The notes below the pieces were generated by a model, which ran no database searches, was not told the DNA's origin, and saw only the letters and a list, made by a program, of their open reading frames with translations. A DNA stretch of 64,000 nucleotides, taken from positions 1 through 64,000 of the forward strand of contig NZ_KE384491.1 of assembly GCF_000426065.1 (NCBI RefSeq). Reading direction: 5' to 3'. Positions 42,616-50,803 of this stretch are shown here, piece by piece. The number at the start of each line of letters is the position of its first letter. Within the stretch, counting starts at the first letter, position 1. The position numbers and the translations under genes were made by a program. Origin of the DNA: Mycobacterium sp. URHD0025 (GTDB lineage: Bacteria > Actinomycetota > Actinomycetes > Mycobacteriales > Mycobacteriaceae).

Positions 42616-42987
42616 CTACCCCGACGGCGTGTCGGCGAGCGGCGCGAACCGGCCCTGGGCGTCGGGCGGGTAGTCCGTGGTGGTCATCACAGCGTTCACC
42701 GGAAGCGGACCGTACAGGTGCGGGAACAACATCGCCTCGGGATCCGTTGGGACACCTGGTTCCCACCGCACCGGATCCGGCAGTTTGGCCGGGTCGATGT
42801 GCAGCAGCACCAGGTCACCACGTCCGGCGTAGAGCCGGTTGGCCGGCAGGTGTACCTGCTCGGGAGCCGAAAGGTGGACGAAGCCCTGGACGCTCAGCGA
42901 GTCGGGACGATGTTCACCACTACGCTGGGCCGTCTGCCATTCGTCGGCGCTGCACAGGTGAACCAGGACACGCGGCGATGGATGCAT
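42616..42987 (-). CDS. DUF952 family protein
   Basis: The 123-residue protein matches DUF952, with VHLCSADEW near the start, GFVHLSAPEQVHLPANRLYAG (conserved FIH/VHLS segment) and EAMLFPHLYGPLPVNAV near the C-terminus. The fold is ADP-ribosyltransferase-like according to family knowledge, but activity is unknown. The start MHPSPRVLVHL leaves the upstream region to the divergent small zinc protein. This is the first core-type gene right of the island. Confidence 0.83.
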   Translation of the reverse strand: MHPSPRVLVHLCSADEWQTAQRSGEHRPDSLSVQGFVHLSAPEQVHLPANRLYAGRGDLVLLHIDPAKLPDPVRWEPGVPTDPEAMLFPHLYGPLPVNAVMTTTDYPPDAQGRFAPLADTPSG

Positions 42988-43050
42988 ACCGACAGCTTGC
43001 CCGGCAGCAACACGACGGCCAAGTGAGACACGACACACCGGTGAACCCCT

Positions 43051-43078
43051 GGGGAACAAGGCCGGAATCCAAAACGTC
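43051..43078 (+). promoter_or_regulatory. Candidate ECF-sigma promoter upstream of the DUF7455 gene
   Basis: GGGGAAC (43051–43057) and CGTC (43075–43078) are 17 bp apart, the same spacing as the sigB promoter in this window (GGGAAC-N17-CGTT). The -10 ends in C instead of T. The distance to the ATG at 43146 is about 68 bp. Confidence 0.4.
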
Positions 43079-43145
43079 TGACAGAGTGGACATACGCAAT
43101 CGCGGCGCCTTTGCCGAGATGCGCAGAGCAGAAGACGGAGGAGCC

Positions 43146-43337
43146 ATGAACGCAACTCTGACAAGCCCGGAGCTAACCAGAGCGGACCGTTGCGATCGTT
43201 GCGGCGCGGCCGCACGCGTGCGCGCGAAGCTGCCTTCAGGAGCTGAGCTCCTCTTCTGCCAGCACCATGCCAACGAGCACGAAGCCAAGCTGGTCGAGCT
43301 GGCTGCGGTGCTGGAGATCAGCACGGCAGACGCCTGA
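43146..43337 (+). CDS. Small zinc-ribbon-like protein (DUF7455)
   Basis: The 63-residue protein has CDRCGAAARVRAK and later FCQHHANEH, so two Cys pairs or Cys/His ligands suit one zinc ion. It corresponds to the small actinobacterial DUF7455 family. GGAGGA lies right before GCC-ATG, a strong ribosome-binding site that supports the short frame as real. It is divergent from DUF952 and upstream of the YihY gene. The function is unknown. Confidence 0.82.
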   Translation: MNATLTSPELTRADRCDRCGAAARVRAKLPSGAELLFCQHHANEHEAKLVELAAVLEISTADA

Positions 43338-43410
43338 TCCCCTCAGGACGGCACCGCCGACACCACCCGCCTGGGCAGGAGCACGTTTCGTCAGTAATGC
43401 TTGACTGGTC

Positions 43411-44394
43411 ATGACTGGCCAGCCGCTTCCAGTACCACCATCACGCCGCCACATCTGGCACATCACTCGACGCACACTGTCGAAGAGTTGGGACAACTCC
43501 ATCTTCTCGGAGTCGGCCCAGGCGGCGTTCTGGTGTGCGTTGTCATTGCCTCCCCTCCTGCTGGGGATGCTCGGCAGCCTGGCCTACATCGCACCGTGGT
43601 TCGGGCCGGACACCCTGCCGACGATCCAGGATCAATTGATCAACGCGGCGAACAGCTTCTTCTCCCCCAACGTGGTCAACGAGATCATCGAACCGACGAT
43701 CCGCGACATCGTGAAGGGCGCCCGCGGCGAGGTGGTGTCGGTGGGATTCGTGATCTCGCTGTGGGCCGGCTCGTCGGCGGTGTCGGCGTTCGTCGACTCC
43801 ATCGTGGAAGCCCACGATCAAACACCGTTACGTCATCCGGTGCGGCAGCGGTTCTACGCGCTGGGCCTCTACGTGATCATGCTGGTGTCCGCGATCGGGG
43901 TGGCACCGCTGCTGGCGCTGGGGCCGCGGGCGGTGTCCGAACATATCCCGGACAGCTGGGACAACGTGCTGCGCTACGGCTACTACCCCGCGTTGTTCCT
44001 GGCGGTGCTGGTGGGGGTGACCGTGCTGTACCGCGTCTCGCTGCCCGCACCGATCCCGACGCATCGGCTGGTGCTCGGAGCCGTCCTGGCCACAGTGGTG
44101 TTCCTGGTCGCCACGTTCGGGCTGAGGATCTACCTCACCTGGATCACGAGCACCGGGTACACCTATGGCGCGCTGGCCACTCCGATCGCGTTCCTGCTGT
44201 TCGCGTTCTTCCTGGGGTTCGCCATCATGCTCGGCGCCGAACTCAACGCGGCTGTCCAAGAAGAATGGCCGGCATCGGACACCCACGCCAGGAGACTGCG
44301 GGAGTGGCTGGGCGACCGAGCCCTCAACGGTGGGGCCCAGGCACCGGGCGAAACCCGTATGCCCGAGCCCGTCGACCCGCCGCCTACTTCTTGA
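43411..44394 (+). CDS. YihY/BrkB-family integral membrane protein
   Basis: The 327-residue protein has six or seven hydrophobic segments (for example PPLLLGMLGSLAYI, YALGLYVIMLVSAIGVAPLLAL and YGALATPIAFLLFAFFLGFAIMLGAELNAA). The last segment is the conserved end of YihY/BrkB proteins, wrongly called RNase BN in older records. The function in mycobacteria (Rv2707 position) is unknown. It is convergent with the DUF3039 gene, overlapping by 11 bp. Confidence 0.87.
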   Translation: MTGQPLPVPPSRRHIWHITRRTLSKSWDNSIFSESAQAAFWCALSLPPLLLGMLGSLAYIAPWFGPDTLPTIQDQLINAANSFFSPNVVNEIIEPTIRDIVKGARGEVVSVGFVISLWAGSSAVSAFVDSIVEAHDQTPLRHPVRQRFYALGLYVIMLVSAIGVAPLLALGPRAVSEHIPDSWDNVLRYGYYPALFLAVLVGVTVLYRVSLPAPIPTHRLVLGAVLATVVFLVATFGLRIYLTWITSTGYTYGALATPIAFLLFAFFLGFAIMLGAELNAAVQEEWPASDTHARRLREWLGDRALNGGAQAPGETRMPEPVDPPPTS

Positions 44395-44620
44395 GTGACT
44401 CGTAGATCTTCTTGCAGTCCGGGCACACCGGAGAGCCTGGCTTGGCCGATTTGGTCACGGGGAACACCTCGCCGCACAGCGCGACCACATGCGTGCCCAT
44501 GACAGCACTTTCGGCGATCTTGTCCTTCTTGACGTAATGGAAGAACTTGGGGGTGTCGTCGTCGGTCCCGTCGTCGACGCGTTCGTCGGTGTCCGGGCGC
44601 TCGATGGTCTGGGTCTGCAT
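44384..44620 (-). CDS. DUF3039 family protein
   Basis: The 78-residue protein has an acidic first 25 residues and a cysteine-containing end with CGEVFPVTKSAKPGSPVCPDC, a possible zinc site of three cysteines plus a histidine in HVVALCG. It matches DUF3039 (Rv2708c position). The ATG start is MQTQTIERPD; the frame extends 11 codons upstream without a better ribosome-binding site. The function is unknown. Confidence 0.84.
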   Translation of the reverse strand: MQTQTIERPDTDERVDDGTDDDTPKFFHYVKKDKIAESAVMGTHVVALCGEVFPVTKSAKPGSPVCPDCKKIYESLKK

Positions 44621-44726
44621 GGTCTTATTCTGCTCCTCACGTGCACGCGGCATCCATTGTGCCTGGGTGCGGGCCGCACGGAAATCCGTATGTCACGGCC
44701 CGCGGCAGATGTGGAACAGTAGAGGC

Positions 44727-45155
44727 ATGAAACAAAGCCACGAGCTGAGTTTCGACGGCGATTTCGGCGACGATTTCGGCAAGGAAGCCCGCCCGGTTCT
44801 CATCACCAAAGCCGCACCTGCCTACGAAGTGCAGCACCGCCAGCGCGTCCGGAAGTACCTGATGTTGATGGCCTTCCGCATCCCTGCGCTCATCCTGGCT
44901 GCCGTCGCCTACAACATCTGGCAGAACGGACTCATCTCCCTCGCGATCATCGTGGTGTCCATTCCACTGCCCTGGATGGCGGTCCTGATCGCCAACGATC
45001 GTCCGCCTCGCAGCGCGGAGGAGCCGCGGCGTTACGCCGGCCGTAGCGAGCGGATTCCACTGTTCCCCACCGCGGAGCGGCCGGCGTTACAGAAGGACCC
45101 TTTTATGCCACCGCAACCCGACGCGGCGCGCACCGGCGACGATGCCCCCAGCTGA
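44727..45155 (+). CDS. DUF3099 family membrane protein
   Basis: The 142-residue protein has a charged N-terminus and two transmembrane helices (about residues 47–65 and 69–88: FRIPALILAAVAYNIW, then LISLAIIVVSIPLPWMAVLI). A Pro-rich cytosolic tail (EEPRRYAGRSERIPLFPTAE) follows. DUF3099 sits just upstream of sigB in mycobacteria (Rv2709). An AGAGG stretch lies just before the ATG. The function is unknown. Confidence 0.83.
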   Translation: MKQSHELSFDGDFGDDFGKEARPVLITKAAPAYEVQHRQRVRKYLMLMAFRIPALILAAVAYNIWQNGLISLAIIVVSIPLPWMAVLIANDRPPRSAEEPRRYAGRSERIPLFPTAERPALQKDPFMPPQPDAARTGDDAPS

Positions 45156-45238
45156 GCGGCTTCTTTAGCCATTCTTAGGACATTCTCAGGTCGGTCCGGA
45201 AAAACTGCAGCTCAACGGGCATGAATCCGGAGATCGGC

Positions 45239-45266
45239 GGGAACTCTGATGGCGTCTACGACGTTG
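45239..45266 (+). promoter_or_regulatory. ECF-type (SigE/SigH) promoter of sigB
   Basis: GGGAAC (45239–45244) and CGTT (45262–45265) are separated by 17 bp, matching the stress-sigma consensus of mycobacteria. In M. tuberculosis the sigB gene is driven from such a promoter by SigE, SigH and SigL. The 5' leader to the ATG at 45303 would be about 30 nt. Confidence 0.78.
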
Positions 45267-45302
45267 TAGATCATGACAGTTCGAGCCGATCAGGAGGCCG
45301 TC

Positions 45303-46262
45303 ATGGCAAATGCCACCACAAGCCGCGTCGACAGTGATCTGGACGCCCAGAGCCCTGCCGCCGACCTCGTGCGCGTGTATCTGAACGGCATCGGCAAAAC
45401 GGCGTTGCTCAACGCCGCCGATGAGGTAGAACTCGCAAAGCGCATCGAGGCAGGCTTGTACGCCCAGCACGTGCTGGACACCAAGAAGCGTCTGGGCGAG
45501 AACCGGAAGCGCGACCTGGCGACCGTCGTCCGCGACGGCGAGGCGGCCCGCCGCCATCTGCTGGAGGCCAACCTGCGTCTGGTGGTGTCGCTGGCCAAGC
45601 GCTACACCGGTCGCGGCATGCCGCTGCTGGATCTGATCCAGGAGGGCAACCTCGGTCTGATCCGCGCGATGGAGAAGTTCGACTACACCAAGGGCTTCAA
45701 GTTCTCCACGTACGCCACGTGGTGGATCCGCCAGGCCATCACCCGCGGCATGGCGGACCAGAGCCGCACCATCCGCCTGCCCGTCCACCTGGTCGAGCAG
45801 GTCAACAAGCTGGCCCGCATCAAGCGCGAGATGCACCAGAACCTGGGCCGCGAGGCCACCGACGAGGAACTGGCCGAAGAGTCGGGCATCCCGGTCGAGA
45901 AGATCAACGATCTGCTGGAGCACAGCCGGGATCCGGTGAGCCTGGACATGCCGGTGGGCACCGACGAGGAAGCCCCGCTGGGCGACTTCATCGAGGACTC
46001 CGAGGCGATGTCGGCCGAGAACGCCGTCATCTCCGAGCTCCTGCACACCGACATCCGCCACGTGCTGGCCACGCTCGACGAGCGCGAGCAGCAGGTGATC
46101 CGGTTGCGGTTCGGCCTCGACGACGGCCAGCCGCGCACCCTGGACCAGATCGGCAAGCTGTTCGGTCTGTCCCGCGAGCGGGTGCGCCAGATCGAGCGCG
46201 AGGTGATGGCCAAGCTCCGCAACGGCGAGCGTGCCGATCGGCTCCGCTCCTACGCCAGCTAG
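45303..46262 (+). CDS. sigB: Principal-like sigma factor SigB
   Basis: SigB (319 aa) is the group 2 sigma factor of stress and stationary phase. It has regions 1.2 (AADLVRVYLNGIGKTALL), 2.1–2.4 (RRHLLEANLRLVVSLAKRYTG and FSTYATWWIRQAITRGM) and 4.2 (RTLDQIGKLFGLSRERVRQIE), but lacks SigA's long disordered N-terminus. The start MANATTSRVD gives the mycobacterial length; an ATG ten codons earlier is possible but lies close behind the predicted transcription start. A 14-bp terminator stem follows its stop. Confidence 0.96.
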   Translation: MANATTSRVDSDLDAQSPAADLVRVYLNGIGKTALLNAADEVELAKRIEAGLYAQHVLDTKKRLGENRKRDLATVVRDGEAARRHLLEANLRLVVSLAKRYTGRGMPLLDLIQEGNLGLIRAMEKFDYTKGFKFSTYATWWIRQAITRGMADQSRTIRLPVHLVEQVNKLARIKREMHQNLGREATDEELAEESGIPVEKINDLLEHSRDPVSLDMPVGTDEEAPLGDFIEDSEAMSAENAVISELLHTDIRHVLATLDEREQQVIRLRFGLDDGQPRTLDQIGKLFGLSRERVRQIEREVMAKLRNGERADRLRSYAS

Positions 46263-46274
46263 TCCGTCCAGCCC

Positions 46275-46307
46275 ATGTGCCCCGCCGGTTCCGCCGGCGG
46301 GGCACAT
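46275..46307 (+). terminator. Terminator hairpin after sigB
   Basis: ATGTGCCCCGCCGG and CCGGCGGGGCACAT form a perfect 14-bp stem with a 5-nt loop, 12 bp past the sigB stop. There is no T tract, in line with mycobacterial terminators. It separates sigB from ideR. Confidence 0.75.
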
Positions 46308-46419
46308 GGCCATCCTGGGTGTTTCACGGCGTTTCACCCGGCCTGTCCTGGGCTTTTCGGCCACGATGTGACCTGCTCGACGACCCGATGTTGCGACGCA
46401 GTTCAAACGCCGGAAACGG

Positions 46420-46425
46420 TAGACT
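46420..46425 (+). promoter_or_regulatory. Candidate -10 element of the ideR promoter
   Basis: TAGACT fits TANNNT and is 31 bp before the ideR ATG, after the sigB terminator. No clear -35 sequence at standard spacing is seen. Confidence 0.35.
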
Positions 46426-46456
46426 GTGCCGTGACGTTTGGGCTGGGAAGGCGCGC

Positions 46457-47146
46457 ATGAACGATCTGGTCGATACCACCGAGATGTACCTGCGGACGAT
46501 CTACGACCTCGAGGAAGAGGGCGTGGTGCCGCTGCGTGCCCGCATCGCCGAACGCCTCGACCAGAGCGGTCCGACGGTCAGCCAGACGGTGTCACGCATG
46601 GAACGCGACGGCCTGCTGCATGTCGCCGGTGACCGCCACCTGGAGCTCACCGACAAGGGCCGCGCTCTGGCGGTGGCCGTGATGCGCAAGCACCGGCTGG
46701 CCGAACGGCTGCTCGTCGACGTGATCGGGCTGCCGTGGGAGGACGTCCACGCCGAGGCGTGCCGCTGGGAACACGTGATGAGCGAGGATGTGGAGCGCCG
46801 TCTGGTCCAGGTGCTCGACAACCCCACCACCTCCCCGTTCGGTAATCCGATCCCGGGGCTGTCGGACCTCGGCGTCGGCTCGACCGGCTTCGACGACGTC
46901 AGCCTGGTCCGGCTCACCGAGCTGCCGGTCGGATTGCCGGTGGCCGTGGTGGTGCGCCAGCTCACCGAGCACGTTCAGGGCGACACCGAGCTCATCGGCC
47001 GGCTCAAGGATGCCGGCGTGGTGCCGAACGCCAGGGTCACCGTCGAGGCCACCGACCATGGCGGCGTGATGATCGTGATCCCCGGGCACGAGCAGGTCGA
47101 GCTGCCCCATCACATGGCACATGCCGTACGCGTCGAGAAGGTCTGA
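46457..47146 (+). CDS. ideR: Iron-dependent repressor IdeR
   Basis: IdeR binds Fe2+ and then represses siderophore genes and activates iron storage. The 229-residue DtxR-family protein has the helix-turn-helix (RARIAERLDQSGPTVSQTVSR, residues 27–47), a dimerisation domain and an SH3-like C-terminal domain. All metal ligands known from M. tuberculosis IdeR/DtxR are present: Met10, Cys102, Glu105 and His106 at site 1; His79, Glu83 and His98 at site 2. It follows sigB as in other mycobacteria. The convergent DUF4192 gene ends four bases away. Confidence 0.96.
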   Translation: MNDLVDTTEMYLRTIYDLEEEGVVPLRARIAERLDQSGPTVSQTVSRMERDGLLHVAGDRHLELTDKGRALAVAVMRKHRLAERLLVDVIGLPWEDVHAEACRWEHVMSEDVERRLVQVLDNPTTSPFGNPIPGLSDLGVGSTGFDDVSLVRLTELPVGLPVAVVVRQLTEHVQGDTELIGRLKDAGVVPNARVTVEATDHGGVMIVIPGHEQVELPHHMAHAVRVEKV

Positions 47147-47150
47147 CCGG

Positions 47151-48218
47151 TCACCCGGCTCTGCGTCCCCACTGCCTGCGCCGCGGTAACCGCACGCCGA
47201 GCTGTTCGGCCAGCCGATAGCCGGTGGCCGCCAGCTCCCTGACCCGTTCCGGGTGCATTCCTGATTGCAGCGCGGTGTCGAGCATGCCGGCCATCCGGTG
47301 CGTCGGCCGCGCCTGCAACGCGGCATCCAGCGACACCCCCGCCAGCGGGCCGTCGCCGCGCGCGTACGCCGAAAAAGCCAGCAGTACAAGCGCTTCCACC
47401 CGCCATGGGTCGGGCAGATTACGGGCCAACAGAGCCCACAGGGCTTCCGCCTGCTCCGCGCACTCCCCCACCGCCAGCGCATACAGCGTGTCGCGGACCC
47501 GCGGGTCGGCCAACCCCACGGCGAGCCGCGCCAGCTCGGCGGCCCCGGGCGCGTCCCCCTCGGCCAGCTGCAGGGCCACCGTCATCGCGCCCTCGACATC
47601 GGTGCGCACCTCGGCGTCGGGCCGGGCCTCCGGACACCCGGGCCGTTGGGCCACGAGCGCCAACGGCTTTTTCATCGAGTCGCCTGCGACCGGATCCGGC
47701 CGGATCACCTGCAGCAGTTCCTCGCGGCTGGCGTAGAGCCGCCGACCGTCCAGCACCGCAGCCGCCGCCAGCGGCGACGCACCCGGATCGTCCACGAACC
47801 CCTCTTCGCCGCAACCGTCGGCGCAGTGCCAGAGTCCGCCCGCGGCGACTCTGTCCACCACGTGCGCGGCGTAGAGCTCGATACCGTCGGCGGCAAGCGC
47901 CTGGTCCAGAACCGCCGCCAGGTCGCGGTACCGGTCGTCACACGCCCGGCAGTCGGTGCTCTGGTCGTCCACCACCACGGCGATCACCGCGTCCGCGCCT
48001 GCACTGGCCGCGAGTCCGACCAGGTGATCGATGCGCTCGGTCATGTCATCGGCCAGATCGGCGCGCATGACGCAGCCCAACGCGCCGCGGTCGACCGTGA
48101 CCAGCACGAGGCTCCTGTGTGGGACGAATCCGAGCACCGCGGGCAGTGCGGCGATCAGCGCACCGGGACGGTTGAGGTGGAAGTCGAATTCCGACGAGGA
48201 CGGCGATGGTGTTGTCAT
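47151..48218 (-). CDS. DUF4192 family protein
   Basis: The 355-residue cytosolic protein belongs to DUF4192 (Rv2712c position). It has the family start GALIAALPAVLGFVPHRSLV and an acidic pocket-like AVVVDDQSTDCRACDDRYRD. The cysteines in the latter and in GLWHCADGCGEEG could bind metal. No function is established. Its ATG is 176 bp from the divergent sthA, and its stop lies four bases from that of ideR. Confidence 0.84.
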   Translation of the reverse strand: MTTPSPSSSEFDFHLNRPGALIAALPAVLGFVPHRSLVLVTVDRGALGCVMRADLADDMTERIDHLVGLAASAGADAVIAVVVDDQSTDCRACDDRYRDLAAVLDQALAADGIELYAAHVVDRVAAGGLWHCADGCGEEGFVDDPGASPLAAAAVLDGRRLYASREELLQVIRPDPVAGDSMKKPLALVAQRPGCPEARPDAEVRTDVEGAMTVALQLAEGDAPGAAELARLAVGLADPRVRDTLYALAVGECAEQAEALWALLARNLPDPWRVEALVLLAFSAYARGDGPLAGVSLDAALQARPTHRMAGMLDTALQSGMHPERVRELAATGYRLAEQLGVRLPRRRQWGRRAG

Positions 48219-48394
48219 GCCCAGACCGTGCCAACCGGCGCCGTCACGGACCTCGCCAGAACCCGTCGGTAGCGGGTGGCTGGGGATGGACTCCGCGTTG
48301 GGGATAACCCCCGAGGCATTTGTTCATCCGGTATTCGGTCTCGCCGACATGCGAGACAACGGCAACCGGCGTAAACAGTTCTTCCATGGGTTCG

Positions 48395-49801
48395 ATGCAG
48401 GAGTATGACCTCGTCGTCATCGGTTCCGGCCCCGGTGGCCAGCGCGCCGCCATCGCCGCAGCGAAGCTCGGCAAGTCCGTTGCGGTGATCGAACGGGGCA
48501 TGATGCTCGGCGGCGTGTGCGTCAACACCGGGACCATCCCGTCCAAGACACTGCGCGAGGCCGTCGTCTACCTGACCGGCATGAGTCAGCGCGAACTCTA
48601 CGGCGCGAGCTACCGCGTCAAGGAGAAGATCACCCCTGCCGATCTGCTGTCGCGTACCCAGCACGTCATCGGCAGGGAGATCGACGTCGTGCGGTCCCAG
48701 CTGATGCGCAACCGCATCGAGCTCTACACCGGGCACGGCCGTTTCTCCGACGAACACACGATCATCGTCGAGGACCCCAACCGCGCCGAATTGGTCACCG
48801 TCCGTGGCCGTTTCATCGTGATCGCGACCGGGACCAAACCGGCCCGACCCGCCGGAGTCACGTTCGACGATGCGCGCGTGCTCGATTCCGACGGCATCCT
48901 CGACCTCAAGGCTCTGCCCACGTCGATGGTGGTGGTCGGAGCGGGCGTGATCGGCATCGAGTACGCCTCGATGTTCGCCGCGCTCGGCACCAAGGTCACC
49001 GTGGTGGAGAAGCGCGACGACATGCTCGAGTTCTGCGACCCCGAGATCATCGAGTCACTGCGCTTCCACCTGCGCGACCTCGCGGTGACCTTCCGGTTCG
49101 GTGAAGAGGTGACCGGCGTCGACGTCGGCCCGTCCGGCACCGTGACCACACTGGCCAGCGGCAAGCAGATCCCCGCCGAGACGGTGATGTATTCGGCTGG
49201 GCGCCAGGGCCAGACCGATCATCTCGACCTGTCCAACGCAGGCCTGGAATCCGATGCGCGCGGCCGCATCTACGTCGATGACAACTTCACCACCAAGGTG
49301 GACCACATCTATGCGGTGGGCGATGTGATCGGATTCCCGGCGCTGGCCGCCACGTCGATGGAGCAGGGCCGGCTGGCCGCCTACCACGCGTTCGGCGAGC
49401 CCACCAAAGGCATGATGAGCCTGCAGCCGATCGGCATCTACTCGATCCCGGAGGTTTCCTTCGTCGGCGCCACCGAGGTCGATCTGACCAAGGACTCCAT
49501 CCCCTATGAGGTCGGGGTATCCCGGTACCGCGAGTTGGCTCGCGGCCAGATCGCCGGTGACTCCTACGGGATGCTCAAGCTACTGGTGTCCACCGAAGAT
49601 CTCCGGGTGCTCGGCGTGCACATCTTCGGAACGAACGCCACCGAGATGGTCCACATCGGGCAGGCCGTGATGGGGTGCGGCGGCACAGTCGAATACCTCG
49701 TCGACGCGGTGTTCAACTATCCGACGTTCTCCGAGGCGTACAAGGTGGCGGCGCTGGACGTGATGAACAAACTGCGCGCGCTGAACCAGTTCCGCTATTA
49801 G
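48395..49801 (+). CDS. sthA: Soluble pyridine nucleotide transhydrogenase SthA
   Basis: SthA transfers hydride between NADPH and NAD+, using FAD. The 468-residue protein has the FAD fold DLVVIGSGPGGQRAAIAA (5–22), GGVCVNTGTIPSK with Cys42 but Thr47 instead of the second redox cysteine (a hallmark of SthA against lipoamide dehydrogenase), and VVGAGVIGIEYASMFAAL for NAD(P). The C-terminal dimer domain is complete. MQEYDLVVIG was taken as start because it gives the M. tuberculosis length; an ATG three codons earlier is possible. It is convergent with the serine protease. Confidence 0.93.
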   Translation: MQEYDLVVIGSGPGGQRAAIAAAKLGKSVAVIERGMMLGGVCVNTGTIPSKTLREAVVYLTGMSQRELYGASYRVKEKITPADLLSRTQHVIGREIDVVRSQLMRNRIELYTGHGRFSDEHTIIVEDPNRAELVTVRGRFIVIATGTKPARPAGVTFDDARVLDSDGILDLKALPTSMVVVGAGVIGIEYASMFAALGTKVTVVEKRDDMLEFCDPEIIESLRFHLRDLAVTFRFGEEVTGVDVGPSGTVTTLASGKQIPAETVMYSAGRQGQTDHLDLSNAGLESDARGRIYVDDNFTTKVDHIYAVGDVIGFPALAATSMEQGRLAAYHAFGEPTKGMMSLQPIGIYSIPEVSFVGATEVDLTKDSIPYEVGVSRYRELARGQIAGDSYGMLKLLVSTEDLRVLGVHIFGTNATEMVHIGQAVMGCGGTVEYLVDAVFNYPTFSEAYKVAALDVMNKLRALNQFRY

Positions 49802-49804
49802 CGA

Positions 49805-50617
49805 TCACTCGCAGTCGGATTCGAGCGCGGCGGGCGCCGCGTCGCCCGGGCCGCCTGCCTCGGCTCGGGCCAGCAACCGGACGATGCGGTCATCGAAGTG
49901 CGGCGAGTAGGACACGTCGTCGTCGCATCCGCCGCCGTCGAGGCCACCCACCAAGCCGGTCACCGTGGACCCCGAAACCCACGGGGCGCCGCTGAAACCG
50001 TCTGTGAGGCCCGCGCAGGTCAGCGACGGAAACCCCTCTGGTGAACGTTCGGTCGCGCCCCGGCAGGCCAGCGGGCTGCCGCCTTCGCCCATCGGGTAGC
50101 CGGTCACCGTCACCGGACTTCCCGGCGCGGGCGCCGCACCCAGGCTCAAGCCGCCGTCGGCAGCCGCGAGCAGGCCGGCGCCGGAACCGCCGGTGACCCG
50201 CACGATGGCGTAGTCGGCCTGCGGATCCTGCTCGGCGATCCAGCGCGGGTCCAAATACACCGCGCCGACGTGCCAGGTGGCGCCGCCGCCTTCGCCGAAG
50301 CCGGGGACGAAGGCCGTGTCGACGCCGTCGAGAAGGCAGTGCGCGGCCGTCAGGATGAGATCACCGGACGTGCTGGACAGCACCGATCCACTACACGTAT
50401 GCGTCGTGGTGTCGCCGAGGAACAACGCTCCCACCCGCCGGTCCGGCATCACCGACTCGGCCCCTGCCTGGGACAACGGGCTGGCCACCACCGGTGGTTC
50501 ACTCGGCGCGGCCGTCGCAGGGTCGGCAGACCCGCCCGCCGCGGTCCGGGTGCCCGGCCCGCTGCACGCCGCGGCCAGCGCGGTCATCACCGCCGCCGCG
50601 ATTGTGAGCTTCACCAT
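49805..50617 (-). CDS. Exported trypsin-like serine protease, possible lipoprotein
   Basis: The 270-residue protein has an export signal (MVKLTIAAAVMTALAAAC) with a cysteine at 18 that suggests lipidation, though the lipobox is AAAC rather than the usual L-x-x-C. A Pro/Ala-rich linker and a chymotrypsin-fold domain follow. The triad is His93 (LTAAHCL), Asp135 (ADYAIVRV) and Ser209 (GFSGAPW). The start is preceded by AGGTGA; ATG codons up to six residues upstream are alternatives. It stops four bases from sthA. The substrate is unknown. Confidence 0.82.
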   Translation of the reverse strand: MVKLTIAAAVMTALAAACSGPGTRTAAGGSADPATAAPSEPPVVASPLSQAGAESVMPDRRVGALFLGDTTTHTCSGSVLSSTSGDLILTAAHCLLDGVDTAFVPGFGEGGGATWHVGAVYLDPRWIAEQDPQADYAIVRVTGGSGAGLLAAADGGLSLGAAPAPGSPVTVTGYPMGEGGSPLACRGATERSPEGFPSLTCAGLTDGFSGAPWVSGSTVTGLVGGLDGGGCDDDVSYSPHFDDRIVRLLARAEAGGPGDAAPAALESDCE

Positions 50618-50803
50618 CCGGGTCACCTGCATCATGACGATTTTGCCTGATCGCGGGCATCGCCGCCGGAATGCCGGCCCGGGGCCGGTGCGTTGGCACC
50701 CACAAGCGGGGCGGAACGAACCCGCGGCGCGGGTATGCGGGACACTGGATGGCACGGTGGTAGGCCGTCACAGCGTCCTACCGCAGCGAGGAGACGAAGC
50801 GAT

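Noticed and set aside
45163..45200. Possible iron box (IdeR site) upstream of sigB
   Set aside because: Only a short TTAG-like stretch is present; it does not match the 19-bp palindromic consensus.
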